This document shows positions 26,298-35,585 of a DNA stretch of 64,000 bases, piece after piece. The DNA comes from Chloroflexota bacterium (lineage in GTDB: Bacteria; Chloroflexota; Chloroflexia; Chloroheliales; Chloroheliaceae), in NCBI GenBank assembly GCA_028287745.1, contig JAQBPB010000019.1, positions 121,965 through 185,964 of the forward strand, given 5' to 3'. A program made the position numbers and the translations under genes. How positions within the stretch are numbered: the first letter of the stretch is position 1; every line of letters starts with the position of its first letter. The notes under the pieces were generated by a model that saw only the letters and a list, made by a program, of their open reading frames with translations, searched no databases and was not told the DNA's origin.

Positions 26298-26318
26298 ACT
26301 AATTACTAATTACTGGTT
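26298..26318. repeat. Heptanucleotide tandem repeat (ACTAATT-type)
   Basis: ACTAATT, ACTAATT, ACTGGTT in tandem with period 7, then a decayed ACCCGGC. The repeat runs into the last codons of the sensor kinase gene on the minus strand and supplies its stop codon. A related period-7 array is at 46467-46494. Confidence 0.6.
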
Positions 26319-27907
26319 ACCCGGCTGGCCGGGGCAATTTCCGACCCCCTGGTGGAAATTGCCGGGAGGACGATGGTAAAAGTGGTCAGTCCCTCGCCCG
26401 GTTGGCCTAGCGGCTGGCTGCTTACGCTAATTGTTCCACCATGGACCTCGACCAGTTCTTTGGTGATCGCCAGGCCCAGGCCGGTACTTTCGCCCTTGCG
26501 CTTGCGCGAAGGGTCCAGCTTGTAGAACCGCTCGAAAATCCGAGGCAATTGCTCATCCGGTATCAGCGCTCCCAGGTTCGACACCGTGATCCTGACCGAA
26601 GGCGGTTGCAATCCCCGGGCGGCCCGGCCATTGCCGGGAAGTATTTCGCCTGAGCCGGGATTGTACTCCACGGCCAGGGTGACCAGGGCATTGGGCAGGC
26701 TGTATTTAACGGCGTTATCCAGGATATTAGTAAAGACCTGCTCAAGCCGGTCGGCATCTCCGGCCACCAGCAACGGCTGGCTCTGGTCCAGCCGAGTTTG
26801 AATGTGCAAGCCTTTATCGGTAGCCTGCGGTTCCAGCCGGACGACTGCCCGGTTAAGCACCTGCAGCAGGTCTACTTCTCGCCGGACCAGTTCTATCTGG
26901 CCGGACTCTACCCGGCTTAAATCTAATAACTCATCTACCAACCGGCGCATTCGAGCCGCTTCCTGGTAAATTACCGAAGCCGAATGTTCAATCGCGGGCG
27001 GGTCATCGGCCACCCCTTCCAAAATCGCCTGGGAATAGCCCTGGATGCTGGTTAAAGGGGTCTTTAATTCGTGCGAAACGTTCGCCACGAAATCGCGCAT
27101 GGTCCGCTGGGAGCGGTCCACCTCTCGGGTCATACGGTTAAAGCTGGTGGCAAGGCGGGCCATTTCGCCCCAACCTTCCACCGGGAGTTGCTGGGCGTAA
27201 TTGCCCTGGGCAATCTGGGTGCTGGCCCGGGTGATGCGTAACAGGGGCCGGGCGATGCTCCGGGCGATTAAAAGGGCCAGCCCGACCGCCAGGATCAGGG
27301 CCAGCGCCGCCGCCGCCAGCAAGCCTTTGGCAATATCGCGCCAGTCGGTGCTAATTTCGGATTGGGGTACGGCCAGCCAGAGGTCGGTTTGCAATATATT
27401 ACCGACCGGCTGGGCCTGGATTTCCTGGGGAGTAAAATTGACCCGCTCCGCCTGGACGGTGGCGCTCCTGAGTTTAAATGTAGGGCCGGGGCGTTTGTAA
27501 TAGAACCACTGCACCCCCTTAAGCGGGGCGGTATTCGAATAAGCTTTATTATTGCGCGGCGTTAGCTCGTAATTTTTTATTATCTCGCCTTTGATCGAAG
27601 TCGAAGGGCTGGTCTGGCTATCCGCCCTGACCAGGCCCGCGCTATCCACCAGCAGCAACCGCACGTTTAATAAAGAGGCGTAACCCTCCAGCACAGCCTG
27701 TATCTGGTCAAAGGAATTGCTCTGGGCGCTTTCATTTACAATATTATTACTGACCTGGATAGTAATAGTCTGCAACCGGTCGGTCGCTTTAGCGCTGGCG
27801 TCTTCCTGAATCCGGCCTACCACGTAGGAAAAGAAAACCAGGGCCATGAGCAAAGTGACTATTATGATAGCTGCAAATGAAATTATAAGCTTGCTTCGAA
27901 AGCCCAT
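26306..27907 (-). CDS. Membrane sensor histidine kinase
   Basis: 533 aa. Seen: membrane helix 1 (about residues 7-29), extracytoplasmic sensor region (about 30-192), membrane helix 2 (about 193-216), HAMP linker (SIARPLLRITRASTQIAQGNYAQQL), dimerisation/phosphoacceptor helix with His279 in VSHELKTPLTSIQGYS, N-box LDNAVKYS, and the ATP-binding G2 motif GLGLAITKEL. It autophosphorylates on His and passes the phosphate to a response regulator. No regulator is adjacent; the OmpR-type regulator at 19201-19908 belongs to the class usually paired with this architecture. The stop codon lies inside a heptamer repeat. No clear ribosome site is seen before the ATG at 27907. Confidence 0.93.
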   Translation of the reverse strand: MGFRSKLIISFAAIIIVTLLMALVFFSYVVGRIQEDASAKATDRLQTITIQVSNNIVNESAQSNSFDQIQAVLEGYASLLNVRLLLVDSAGLVRADSQTSPSTSIKGEIIKNYELTPRNNKAYSNTAPLKGVQWFYYKRPGPTFKLRSATVQAERVNFTPQEIQAQPVGNILQTDLWLAVPQSEISTDWRDIAKGLLAAAALALILAVGLALLIARSIARPLLRITRASTQIAQGNYAQQLPVEGWGEMARLATSFNRMTREVDRSQRTMRDFVANVSHELKTPLTSIQGYSQAILEGVADDPPAIEHSASVIYQEAARMRRLVDELLDLSRVESGQIELVRREVDLLQVLNRAVVRLEPQATDKGLHIQTRLDQSQPLLVAGDADRLEQVFTNILDNAVKYSLPNALVTLAVEYNPGSGEILPGNGRAARGLQPPSVRITVSNLGALIPDEQLPRIFERFYKLDPSRKRKGESTGLGLAITKELVEVHGGTISVSSQPLGQPGEGLTTFTIVLPAISTRGSEIAPASRVTSN

Positions 27908-28035
27908 ATTTGCCTGTAACTTCTAGGGGAGTAAAACTACTTTTTACTACTATAAACTAATAAAACCGAATATATTGTACTCCAATTCACCACTTAATTT
28001 GTTGAAATTTTGTTAACTAACCGCAGCCCTGTATC

Positions 28036-28064
28036 TTGCCCCGGCATGGCATTTAGAGTAAAAT
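28036..28064 (+). promoter_or_regulatory. Promoter with -10 box 8 nt before the midA-like ATG
   Basis: TTGCCC (28036-28041), 17 bp spacer, TAAAAT (28059-28064). The ATG at 28073 follows 8 nt after the -10 box and there is no Shine-Dalgarno, predicting a leaderless transcript. Confidence 0.55.
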
Positions 28065-28072
28065 CTGGCCTA

Positions 28073-29281
28073 ATGATAGCATCTAGCACAGGTGGTGACA
28101 ATCCGTCACTGAGAGAAGCCGTTTGCCAGGCTATTCGGGAAGCCCCAGACGGACGCATAACATTTGCCCGTTTTATGGAAATGGCCCTTTATTATCCGGG
28201 TGAAGGTTATTACACTCACCAGGTGGGTTTAATCGGCGTACGTGGCGACTTTTATACTGCTCCTCACCTTTCGCCGGTCTTCGGCCAGTTAATCGCCCGG
28301 CAGCTCGCCGAATTCTGGCGAAACCTGGATTCACCGTCTTCCTTCCAGATTGTCGAGGGTGGCGCCGGGCAGGGTCTGCTGGCCGGGGATATTTTAAGCT
28401 ATTTGCGGCTGCACGAACCGGCGCTCTGGTCCGGTTTAAGCTACACCATTATTGAAATCAGCGAGCCGCTCCGGCTGGCCCAGCGCCGCCGCCTTTCGGC
28501 AATCCCGGGCGGTGAGGAATTAATAGAAAAAGTCGCCTGGCGCGACCTGGCCGATTTTGCCGCCGGTGAGGTGCGCGGCGTGTTTCTATCTAACGAACTG
28601 CTGGACGCTTTGCCGGTCCACCTGGTGACGATAGAAGAGGCTGAGTTAAAAGAGATTTACGTCCGGCTTGACCCGGTTTCCGGTGATTTCGCCGAAACGG
28701 TGGGGCCGCTCTCCACCCCGGCCCTGGCCGCCTATTTCAAGCGGTTGGGGCTCGACCCGGCTGCCTACGATACGGGCTACCGGACCGAAATAAACCTGGG
28801 GGCGGTTGACTGGCTGGGCCGGGTGGCCCGCGCCCTGGGCCAGGGCTACCTGCTTACTATTGACTACGGTTACGAGGCCGCCCGGCGTTACCATCTTTTG
28901 CGCCGGTCCGGCACGCTCCAATGCTATACTGCTCACTCGGTACACACCAACCCTTACCAGAACCTGGGTACCCAGGATATAACCGCGCACGTAGACTTTA
29001 CCAGCCTGATGCTGGAAGGTGAAGCTTCGGGTTTACATAATGTAGGATTTACCAACCAGGCCCTTTTCCTGGCCGGGCTGGGCCTGGGAGAACGATTGGC
29101 GGCCCTGTCCGACCCGGATACCAGGCCGCCAGGCATGACTACCAAGCAAAAGCTGGCCGAACGCGAGGCTCTGCATCGCCTGATTAATCCGGCCGGTATG
29201 GGCAATTTCGGAGTACTTATTCAGTCAAAAAATGTTCCATCCAGCGCTCTACCCCTAACCGGCCTTTCTCTTAAGCTTTAA
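28073..29281 (+). CDS. MidA/NDUFAF7-type SAM-dependent methyltransferase
   Basis: 402 aa from ATG 28073; upstream ATG (28046) and TTG (28010) codons in frame add residues not found in the family. Seen: the family opening ITFARFMEMALYYPGEGYYT, GDFYTAPHLSPVFGQLIARQLAEFW, the SAM-binding motif VEGGAGQGLLAGDIL and the segment GVFLSNELLDALPVH. Known: the eukaryotic relative NDUFAF7 symmetrically dimethylates an Arg of complex I subunit NDUFS2; bacterial members are less studied, so the protein-arginine target is only a possibility. The next gene starts 3 bp after the stop, so they are cotranscribed. Confidence 0.88.
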   Translation: MIASSTGGDNPSLREAVCQAIREAPDGRITFARFMEMALYYPGEGYYTHQVGLIGVRGDFYTAPHLSPVFGQLIARQLAEFWRNLDSPSSFQIVEGGAGQGLLAGDILSYLRLHEPALWSGLSYTIIEISEPLRLAQRRRLSAIPGGEELIEKVAWRDLADFAAGEVRGVFLSNELLDALPVHLVTIEEAELKEIYVRLDPVSGDFAETVGPLSTPALAAYFKRLGLDPAAYDTGYRTEINLGAVDWLGRVARALGQGYLLTIDYGYEAARRYHLLRRSGTLQCYTAHSVHTNPYQNLGTQDITAHVDFTSLMLEGEASGLHNVGFTNQALFLAGLGLGERLAALSDPDTRPPGMTTKQKLAEREALHRLINPAGMGNFGVLIQSKNVPSSALPLTGLSLKL

Positions 29282-29284
29282 TCC

Positions 29285-30274
29285 ATGATGTTGCCCTGGA
29301 AAAAACCAAAGAGCCCCGCCGCACCCCCGGACGAAACTAAGGACGGGGCCGAGTTGCGCCTTTTACGGCTGCCTGAACACTGGCAGGCGGTCGGGCATAT
29401 GTACCGGAATTATCCTGGGGTTGACTCTAACTTTGACCAGATGCTCGGTACGCTCCGGAAGCCATTTTTGCGCTGGCTGGGCATGCCGCTATACTTCTGG
29501 TTAATGAACGAAGGCTGGGGTCTATGGCTCTACGAGGGCAAAAAGACACCGCAACTGGCCGGGCAGTTATACCTGCAATACCGTAAAATGGTGGCGCACA
29601 TCAATGATATTGAGGTTAATAAAGCTTTCCAGGGCCGCAAGTTCAGTTACAAATTGCTGGAATTAGCCGAAAAGCAAGCCCGGCTGCACCGCAAAAAATA
29701 CCTGACCCTGGCCGTAACGCTTTCCAATAGCCGGGCGGTTGGTTTATATCGCAAGACCGGTTTTCAGGACCAGCACCACCATTATTTCTACCTGTCCCGG
29801 CCCTGGTGGAGTGAACCGGCCGGGGAGGCGCCCGGTGAAGTGAGGCTGGTCCCGCTCAAACGGGCCGCCGCGCAGCGCAACCTCACTCGCTTCTTCCGGC
29901 TGGAAACCCGCGAAGGTGAGCCACTGGCCGCGCCGGTCTGGGAGGCGCTCTACCCGCCGGAATTACCTCACCGGGGCGAAGGCTTCAGTTTCGCGCTCTA
30001 CTTTGGCGATAAAACCGTGCCCCAGGGCCATGTTGACTTTTTCGACTGGACCGGCCGGGGACGCTGGCGAATTTACCTGGACCCGGCTTTGTGGGCAACA
30101 CCCCTGGAGAAATTACTTTTTATGGCTTTGTTGCACCAATCCCGGGGCTACTCGCAATTAAGCCTGATGGTTGGCTCAACTCCCCATCACCAGGGCGCCC
30201 GCAGCTTTACCCGCGGCCTGGGCCTGGTCGAGCGCGATACCGAACGCATGCTTATGATTAAACCGTTGGGGTAG
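29285..30274 (+). CDS. GNAT-family acetyltransferase-like protein
   Basis: 329 aa. Seen: a GNAT core in the first half with IEVNKAFQGRKFSYKLLELAEKQA (about residues 108-131), where F-Q-G-R-K-F-S-Y occupies the acetyl-CoA pyrophosphate loop position, and NSRAVGLYRKTGFQ (about 148-161). The second half repeats the overall GNAT shape more weakly (QGHVDFFDWTGRGRWRIYLDP ... GARSFTRGLGLVERD), so this could be a tandem GNAT protein with one degenerate domain. Transfer of an acyl group from acyl-CoA to an amine is expected; substrate unknown. Start 3 bp behind the methyltransferase gene; a second ATG follows immediately. Confidence 0.8.
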   Translation: MMLPWKKPKSPAAPPDETKDGAELRLLRLPEHWQAVGHMYRNYPGVDSNFDQMLGTLRKPFLRWLGMPLYFWLMNEGWGLWLYEGKKTPQLAGQLYLQYRKMVAHINDIEVNKAFQGRKFSYKLLELAEKQARLHRKKYLTLAVTLSNSRAVGLYRKTGFQDQHHHYFYLSRPWWSEPAGEAPGEVRLVPLKRAAAQRNLTRFFRLETREGEPLAAPVWEALYPPELPHRGEGFSFALYFGDKTVPQGHVDFFDWTGRGRWRIYLDPALWATPLEKLLFMALLHQSRGYSQLSLMVGSTPHHQGARSFTRGLGLVERDTERMLMIKPLG

Positions 30275-30463
30275 AAGGGGTAAAGTTAAACGTTAAACGG
30301 GTAAGGTGCTAAGCCTAAAGGATGGCGTAGAAGGTTAAAGGTTAGCCGCTACTGGAAATTAGAACTTATTTGGTATTTCTGCTTATAGTAACCCCTCTGA
30401 AAATATCACGTCCAACGTTCATCCTGGAACGTTTCACGCATAGAGCATATAAAGGAGATCGGA

Positions 30464-32317
30464 TTGAACTCGAATAAAGATCAAAAGAAGAACTTTGGGC
30501 CTTATCTAAACGTAAAAAGCGCTATTTTCCCGGCTTATGCCGCCGGAACCGAAGAACTGCTCTTTCTGACCGATATAACCGGCACTAACCAGGTCTGGTC
30601 GGTGGTGGCAAAACCGGCCGGTAGCTGGCCCGACCAGCTAACTTTCTATGACGAGCGAGTGACCGCCCTGTACCCCGACCCTAATGGGACTTCCTTTATT
30701 ATCGCCCGCGATAGAGGCGGCGATGAACAGGACCAGTTTTACTTGCTGGAAGGGGATGCTGACCGGGGAGTCACGGTTACTACCCTGCTCGATACTCCGG
30801 AGAATAAAAATAATTTCGGGTCGTGGCGGCCTGACGCCCAGGCTTATAGTTTTAGCAGCAACCGCCGCCATACCGCCTTCTTTGACCTTTATATCCAGGA
30901 AATCGGCCAGGAACCCCGGATGGTCTACCAGGACGATGCTACCCTGTATCCGGAAGCTTTTTCGCCGGACGGGCGCTACCTGGCCTTCCGCCGGAGCAAT
31001 ACTAACCTGGATACCGACCTTTTTCTGCTGGACCTGACCCAACCGGAGCAGCCGCCGCGCCACCTGACGCCCCACGAGGGCCAGGCTTATTTCGCCGAAG
31101 CAGCCTTTGCGGCGGACGGCCAGTCACTTTACTGTATTACCGACCAGGGGCGCGACTTTGCCGCCCCGGCCCGGCTGGACCTTGCCAGCGGCGAGCTTAC
31201 CTACCTGGCCGAACGCGAGTGGGATAGTTCGGTGGTGTGCCTTTCACCGGACGGTAAAAAGCTGGCCTATGACGTGAATGAAAACGGTTCTTTCCGGCTG
31301 TTTATCCGCGACCTGGCAAGCGGCCAGGAAACCGAAGTGCCGGGCCTGCCGCCCGGTACGGTGCTGGGCCTGGGCCTGGTAACTTCCCGGCCCGCCTGGT
31401 CGCCCGACAGCCGCAGGATTGCTTTCAGCTTCAACAGCCCGGTGCACAACCCCGACATCTGGCAGTACGAACTTGGCAGCGATACCGCCTACCCGGTTAC
31501 ATCAAGCGCCCGGGGCGGCCTGAACCCCCAGAACTTTGTCATGCCGGAACTGGTCCGGTTTCCGACTTTCGATGGGCGGGAAATCCCCGGCCTGCTTTTT
31601 CTGCCGGAAGGCGCTAAAGCAGACGCCACCACTCCTTTTATCGTGTTCGTCCACGGCGGGCCGGAAAGTCAGACGGTCTATAGCTGGAACCCGGTGCTGC
31701 AATATTTCGTCAGCCAGGGCTATGGCATCCTGGCGCCCAATGTGCGCGGCAGCAGCGGTTACGGTAAAGAATACCTGGCCCTGGACGATGTCCGCAAGCG
31801 CATGGACTCGGTTGCCGACCTGAAAGCGGCGGTCGAATATCTGCGCTCGGCTGGGATTGCCGACCCGGACCGGATAGCGGTCTACGGCGGCAGTTACGGA
31901 GGTTTTATGGTCCTGGCGGCGATTACGACTTACCCGGATTTGTGGGCCGCCGGGGTTGATATTTATGGTATCGCCAATATGCTAACTTTCCTGGAAAATA
32001 CCAGCCCCTACCGCCGTAAGCTGCGTACACCCGAATATGGCGACCCCGATGTGGACCGGGATTTCCTTATCGAGATTTCGCCCATCCACAAGATAGACCG
32101 GATTACCGGGCCGCTCATGGTTATTCACGGCGAACGCGACCCCCGCGTGCCGATCAGCGAGTCCGAGCAGATGGTCGCGAGTCTGCGCGCCCGGCAGCAC
32201 CCTGTCGAGTATCATGTTTTCCCCGATGAAGGTCACGGCATCACCAAGCTTAAAAATAAGCTGGCGGTCTACCCGGCGGTAGCCCTCTTCCTGGACAAAT
32301 ATTTGAAGGCCCGGTAA
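30464..32317 (+). CDS. S9-family prolyl oligopeptidase / acylaminoacyl peptidase
   Basis: 617 aa. Seen: an N-terminal beta-propeller of WD/TolB-like blades (repeated FSPDGRYLAFRRS, LSPDGKKLAYDV, WSPDSRRIAFSF), then an alpha/beta-hydrolase domain with oxyanion region VHGGPESQ, nucleophile GGSYGGFM (Ser), the acid region HGERDPRVP and catalytic His in DEGHGI. No signal peptide, so cytoplasmic. Known role: cleaves short peptides or removes N-acylated residues; the propeller restricts substrate size. The TTG start at 30464 is preceded by AAAGGAGAT at good distance. The strong hairpin at 32355-32401 terminates it. The 190 bp before it are a low-complexity region with AACGTT-type motifs. Confidence 0.93.
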   Translation: MNSNKDQKKNFGPYLNVKSAIFPAYAAGTEELLFLTDITGTNQVWSVVAKPAGSWPDQLTFYDERVTALYPDPNGTSFIIARDRGGDEQDQFYLLEGDADRGVTVTTLLDTPENKNNFGSWRPDAQAYSFSSNRRHTAFFDLYIQEIGQEPRMVYQDDATLYPEAFSPDGRYLAFRRSNTNLDTDLFLLDLTQPEQPPRHLTPHEGQAYFAEAAFAADGQSLYCITDQGRDFAAPARLDLASGELTYLAEREWDSSVVCLSPDGKKLAYDVNENGSFRLFIRDLASGQETEVPGLPPGTVLGLGLVTSRPAWSPDSRRIAFSFNSPVHNPDIWQYELGSDTAYPVTSSARGGLNPQNFVMPELVRFPTFDGREIPGLLFLPEGAKADATTPFIVFVHGGPESQTVYSWNPVLQYFVSQGYGILAPNVRGSSGYGKEYLALDDVRKRMDSVADLKAAVEYLRSAGIADPDRIAVYGGSYGGFMVLAAITTYPDLWAAGVDIYGIANMLTFLENTSPYRRKLRTPEYGDPDVDRDFLIEISPIHKIDRITGPLMVIHGERDPRVPISESEQMVASLRARQHPVEYHVFPDEGHGITKLKNKLAVYPAVALFLDKYLKAR

Positions 32318-32354
32318 CAGCTTTCCTTTTTCGAATAGAAAACCTTTGAATTTA

Positions 32355-32405
32355 GAAACAGGCGAGTTTGAAGCAAAATTAGCTTTAAACTCGCCTGTTT
32401 CTTTA
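32355..32405 (+). terminator. Intrinsic terminator after the S9 peptidase gene
   Basis: A 20 bp stem (GAAACAGGCGAGTTTGAAGC with GCTTTAAACTCGCCTGTTTC, one G-T pair), 7 nt loop, followed by TTTATG. It lies 37 bp past the stop. Confidence 0.85.
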
Positions 32406-32882
32406 TGCTACAGCAGCTTGTTTTGAACTTTAGTTACTCCTGCCCTTATTTCTACGCGTGAGGTGGCGCAATCCCTGTGCATATTGCGGTAAGAGTAAGT
32501 AGGAATGCTAAACGTCTGTACCTAAATACTGGAATGGTCCTTGAATTGCTTGCTGTACTGGTTATTATTCGCCACCTGCGCGGCGGTTCCTCGACCAGTT
32601 TTGGAATGACAGCCTAAGGGTGGCGCGGTTGGCTAATACCCGGTAGGGGTTTGGGTTTACTCGAATGCTGTGTGACAGGGTAGTACTGAGGTCCATGGCT
32701 TTGGCTGGCAAGCATTTTGGTGCATACTTCAGTTCTGAGTAAAACTTTATGATTAAAATATATATGGAATACCTGATTTTTAACCTTTAAATTCCGGGCA
32801 ACCCCGCCGGAACAAATAATATGATAAACTCAATAATATCTTGCTGAACGAAATCAAACTTACAAAAAGGGATGCTGCCTGA
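32406..32882. other. Intergenic region, nothing recognised
   Basis: 477 bp without a plausible gene. Short GGTGGCG/CGCCACC strings recur (near 32461, 32571 and 32619) but I cannot make a convincing structure. The last 130 bp are AT-rich and probably hold the HAD gene promoter. Confidence 0.4.
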
Positions 32883-33563
32883 ATGACGATTGAAACGGCT
32901 GCTTATGGAGTTATCTGGGATTTTGATGGTACGCTGGTCGATACGATGCCGACCCACTTCAGTGCCTGGCAGAAATTTATGGCCGAACAGCGCCAGGACT
33001 TTACCGAAGCCCATTTCTGGGCCACTTCCGGCAAGTCGGCCGAAGAAATTTTGCAAGCTTACTTTACGGATGCTTCACCCGCCGAACTGGCCCGCCTGGG
33101 CGACCTGAAGAATAGTTATTACCGGGAAGAAGCTGAAGGGCGCGGGATTATCTTCGCACCGGGAGCCGTTGATTTACTCAAAGCCTTACAACAAGCCGGT
33201 ATCCAGCAGGCTATTGGCAGCGGCACACCGCGCAAAAACCTGGAACTGGCTTACCGTCAGCATCCCTGGCTGAGCGCTTATTTCCAGGCGGTGGTAGTGG
33301 CGGGTGATACGCCAAACTCCAAGCCCGACCCGGAAGTTTTTCTATTGGCGGCCCGTAAAATGGAGCTGGCTCCCCGGCGCTGCCTGGTCATTGAGGATGG
33401 CTTGCTGGGTATCGAAGCGGCCCGGCGGGCCGGGATGCCTTCGATTGCCGTGATAAACGAAAACCAGAGCGAAGCCGAATTTCTGAAGTGTGGTGCCACC
33501 AGGGTCGTTAAAAGCCTGCAAGAACTGGATGTAACCGGAATTATCAAGCTTATTGAAGCGTAG
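32883..33563 (+). CDS. HAD-superfamily phosphatase, beta-phosphoglucomutase-like
   Basis: 226 aa. Seen: motif I WDFDGTLVDTMP (nucleophile and acid Asp at about 13 and 15), helical cap domain (about residues 18-95), motif II IGSGTPRKN (Ser/Thr), motif III Lys in NSKPDPEVF, and motif IV VIEDGLLGIEAARRAG. Known for this subfamily: phosphatase or phosphomutase acting on sugar phosphates; the substrate cannot be read from sequence. Cytoplasmic. The PadR regulator follows by 23 bp and is probably cotranscribed. GGGATG upstream could serve as a ribosome site. Confidence 0.9.
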   Translation: MTIETAAYGVIWDFDGTLVDTMPTHFSAWQKFMAEQRQDFTEAHFWATSGKSAEEILQAYFTDASPAELARLGDLKNSYYREEAEGRGIIFAPGAVDLLKALQQAGIQQAIGSGTPRKNLELAYRQHPWLSAYFQAVVVAGDTPNSKPDPEVFLLAARKMELAPRRCLVIEDGLLGIEAARRAGMPSIAVINENQSEAEFLKCGATRVVKSLQELDVTGIIKLIEA

Positions 33564-33586
33564 CGGACTAACAGAAAAGTAAATTC

Positions 33587-34210
33587 ATGACGCCAGAAGG
33601 ATCTACCCAATCCGAATCGTCCAAAAAGGGCCGCTCACCGCTTTATCCCAAACGCCCGGCGACCGAATATGCCCTGCTGGGACTGCTTATAGACGGCCCC
33701 GGCCACGGCTATGACCTGACTCGCCAGTTTGCCGCCGATACCGAACTGGGCAAAGTCTGCCGCCTGGAAATGAGTATGCTCTATGGGCTGCTCAAGAAGT
33801 TAGAGCGGGAAGGGCTGCTCAACGGCAAGGATGAACCCCTTACCGAACATAAGTCGCGCCGGATCGTCGAGCTTACCCCGGCCGGTCAGGCCGAGTTTGA
33901 AGCCTGGCTGGCCGAACCGGTCTTGCACAACCGGGAGATTCGGTTTAGCTTCCTGGTTAAACTTTATTTCGCCAGGCGGCGCAGCCAGGCCCTGGTCCTG
34001 CAACTGCTAAACGAACAGATCGAGTTTAACCAGGCTTTGCTCAAGAAGCTGCTTAATCAGAAGCAAACCGCTGCCCCGCGCCAGTTTGACGCCTGGGTAG
34101 TTGATTTCAGGTTGGAACAAACCCATGCCGCCTTGCGCTGGCTGACCCAGTGCCGCTATGAAGTACAGGGTCAAAGCCCGGACAATTCGCAACCAGGCCA
34201 ACCTGATTAA
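33587..34210 (+). CDS. PadR-family transcriptional regulator
   Basis: 207 aa. Seen: winged-helix domain ATEYALLGLLIDGPGHGYDLTRQF ... LEMSMLYGLLKKLEREGLL ... SRRIVELTPAGQAEF (about residues 22-105) and a C-terminal helical dimerisation domain (about 110-190). PadR proteins usually repress a nearby gene and respond to a small ligand. Its neighbours are a HAD phosphatase upstream on the same strand and a methylmalonyl-CoA epimerase facing it; a specific target is not evident. No Shine-Dalgarno is clear at the ATG. Confidence 0.9.
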   Translation: MTPEGSTQSESSKKGRSPLYPKRPATEYALLGLLIDGPGHGYDLTRQFAADTELGKVCRLEMSMLYGLLKKLEREGLLNGKDEPLTEHKSRRIVELTPAGQAEFEAWLAEPVLHNREIRFSFLVKLYFARRRSQALVLQLLNEQIEFNQALLKKLLNQKQTAAPRQFDAWVVDFRLEQTHAALRWLTQCRYEVQGQSPDNSQPGQPD

Positions 34211-34236
34211 GCAACTTTAGAAACCGGATGGACCGT

Positions 34237-34674
34237 CTAATCCTGGCTAACCGGGGTGCCGGCTGCTTCCTCCATGTCCTGGCTCAATTCGATCATAACG
34301 CCGTTACTGGCTTTTGGGTGTACAAAGGCAATTTGTTTGTGGTGGGCACCCAGGCGGGGTTCGTGGTCAATTAATTGTAGCCCGCGCTGCTTCATTTCTT
34401 CCAGGGTTTCCGACACGCTGTCCACGTCCAGGCAAATATGATGGATGCCTTCACCGCGCCGGGCAATGAATTTGGCGACCGGCGAATCGTCATTAAGCGG
34501 TTCGAGCAACTCAAAGCGGCTTTCTCCGACCGGCAAAAAAACCACCCGCACTCCCTGGTCTTCCACAACTTCGAAGCCTAGGTTTTCCAGCCCCAGGGCT
34601 TCCTGGTAGAAACTCAGCACACTCTCAATATCTTTAACGGCGATGCCTATATGGTCGATCTTCTTAACTCCCAT
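34237..34674 (-). CDS. mce: Methylmalonyl-CoA epimerase
   Basis: 145 aa, a two-module VOC-fold protein. Seen: KKIDHIGIAVKDIE with the first metal His, the glutamate in FELLEP, GEGIHHICLDV with the second His, and GVMIELSQ with the last Glu ligand. Length is that of the family. Reaction: interconverts (2S)- and (2R)-methylmalonyl-CoA for propionyl-CoA degradation or the reverse branch; the mutase is not in this window. GAGAGGA lies 8 nt upstream of the ATG at 34674. It converges with the PadR gene, stop to stop 26 bp apart. Confidence 0.92.
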   Translation of the reverse strand: MGVKKIDHIGIAVKDIESVLSFYQEALGLENLGFEVVEDQGVRVVFLPVGESRFELLEPLNDDSPVAKFIARRGEGIHHICLDVDSVSETLEEMKQRGLQLIDHEPRLGAHHKQIAFVHPKASNGVMIELSQDMEEAAGTPVSQD

Positions 34675-34742
34675 TTTAGAATCCTCTCTTTATTATAATC
34701 AGGTTTAAATACAAGTTTTAGAGCGGGCACCGGGTTAGCGGT

Positions 34743-35585
34743 TCAGGCAGCATAATTACCCAGCGAACCCAGAAACAGCATAACTTCCCGGTTGAATTCT
34801 TCCGGCTTTTCCATGTTCGGCAGGTGGTTCGTTCCCGGAAGGATTACCTTGACCGCTCCCGGAACTTCAGCGGCCAGCTTATCGGCGGTCTTGTGAACGT
34901 GTAGATTATCAAATTCACCGGCCAGGGCCAGGAGCGGCACTTTGATTTCACCCAGGCGATTAGCCGCCGGGTGAGCAGCGGGTTCTTCTTTACCCGGTAA
35001 AAAGGCGCTGGCGGCGGCAATCGCGGCCATCTTCCGGACTTTCTCACGGACGGCCGGATCTACTTCACCTGGCGCGCGCGGGCCATCCACCCAGATACGT
35101 ACTTCCAGGTCGGCAATTTTATCAATATCCTGGGCGGCTTCGGCGGCGTCCATTTCGTCCCACAATTTCCGCATTGCCGGGGGAATCTCACCTTCCGGAT
35201 TGTAGCCGCTCAGGCCGCCGCAGACTGTCACCAGACCGGCCACGCGTTCCGGGTTATCCAGGGTGTAATCTATAATCGTGCGCCCTCCCATAGAGCAGCC
35301 CACCAGGGCCACCTTTGGGAAACCGAGAAAATCAATAAACTTTGCCAGGTCATCTTTATAAGAAAACGGCCCCTGGCCTTTAGGTGTCCGGCCAAAACCA
35401 CGCTGGTCAAAGCGGGCCACTTCATACCCGTGTTTGAAAAGTTCGAATTGATTGTCCCACATCCGGCTATCGGCAATACCGGCGTGCAGCCAGATTACCG
35501 GGTGACCCAGCCCTGCTACCTCGTAGTAAAAAGGTACGCCGTTTAACTCCACCAGGCCGGTTTCCCTGTCACTGGTATTTTCCAT
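34743..35585 (-). CDS. Alpha/beta-hydrolase
   Basis: 280 aa. Seen: oxyanion region VIWLHAGIADSRMWDNQ, DQRGFGRTP, nucleophile elbow VGCSMGGR (catalytic Ser), acid Asp in LAGEFDNLHV and His in GTNHLPNMEKPEEF. The triad is complete. Such proteins hydrolyse esters, lactones or carbon-carbon bonds; substrate not predictable. Cytoplasmic. AAAGGAGAG precedes the ATG, and an extended -10 (TGGTATACT on the minus strand, about 35641-35649) is a likely promoter. Confidence 0.88.
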   Translation of the reverse strand: MENTSDRETGLVELNGVPFYYEVAGLGHPVIWLHAGIADSRMWDNQFELFKHGYEVARFDQRGFGRTPKGQGPFSYKDDLAKFIDFLGFPKVALVGCSMGGRTIIDYTLDNPERVAGLVTVCGGLSGYNPEGEIPPAMRKLWDEMDAAEAAQDIDKIADLEVRIWVDGPRAPGEVDPAVREKVRKMAAIAAASAFLPGKEEPAAHPAANRLGEIKVPLLALAGEFDNLHVHKTADKLAAEVPGAVKVILPGTNHLPNMEKPEEFNREVMLFLGSLGNYAA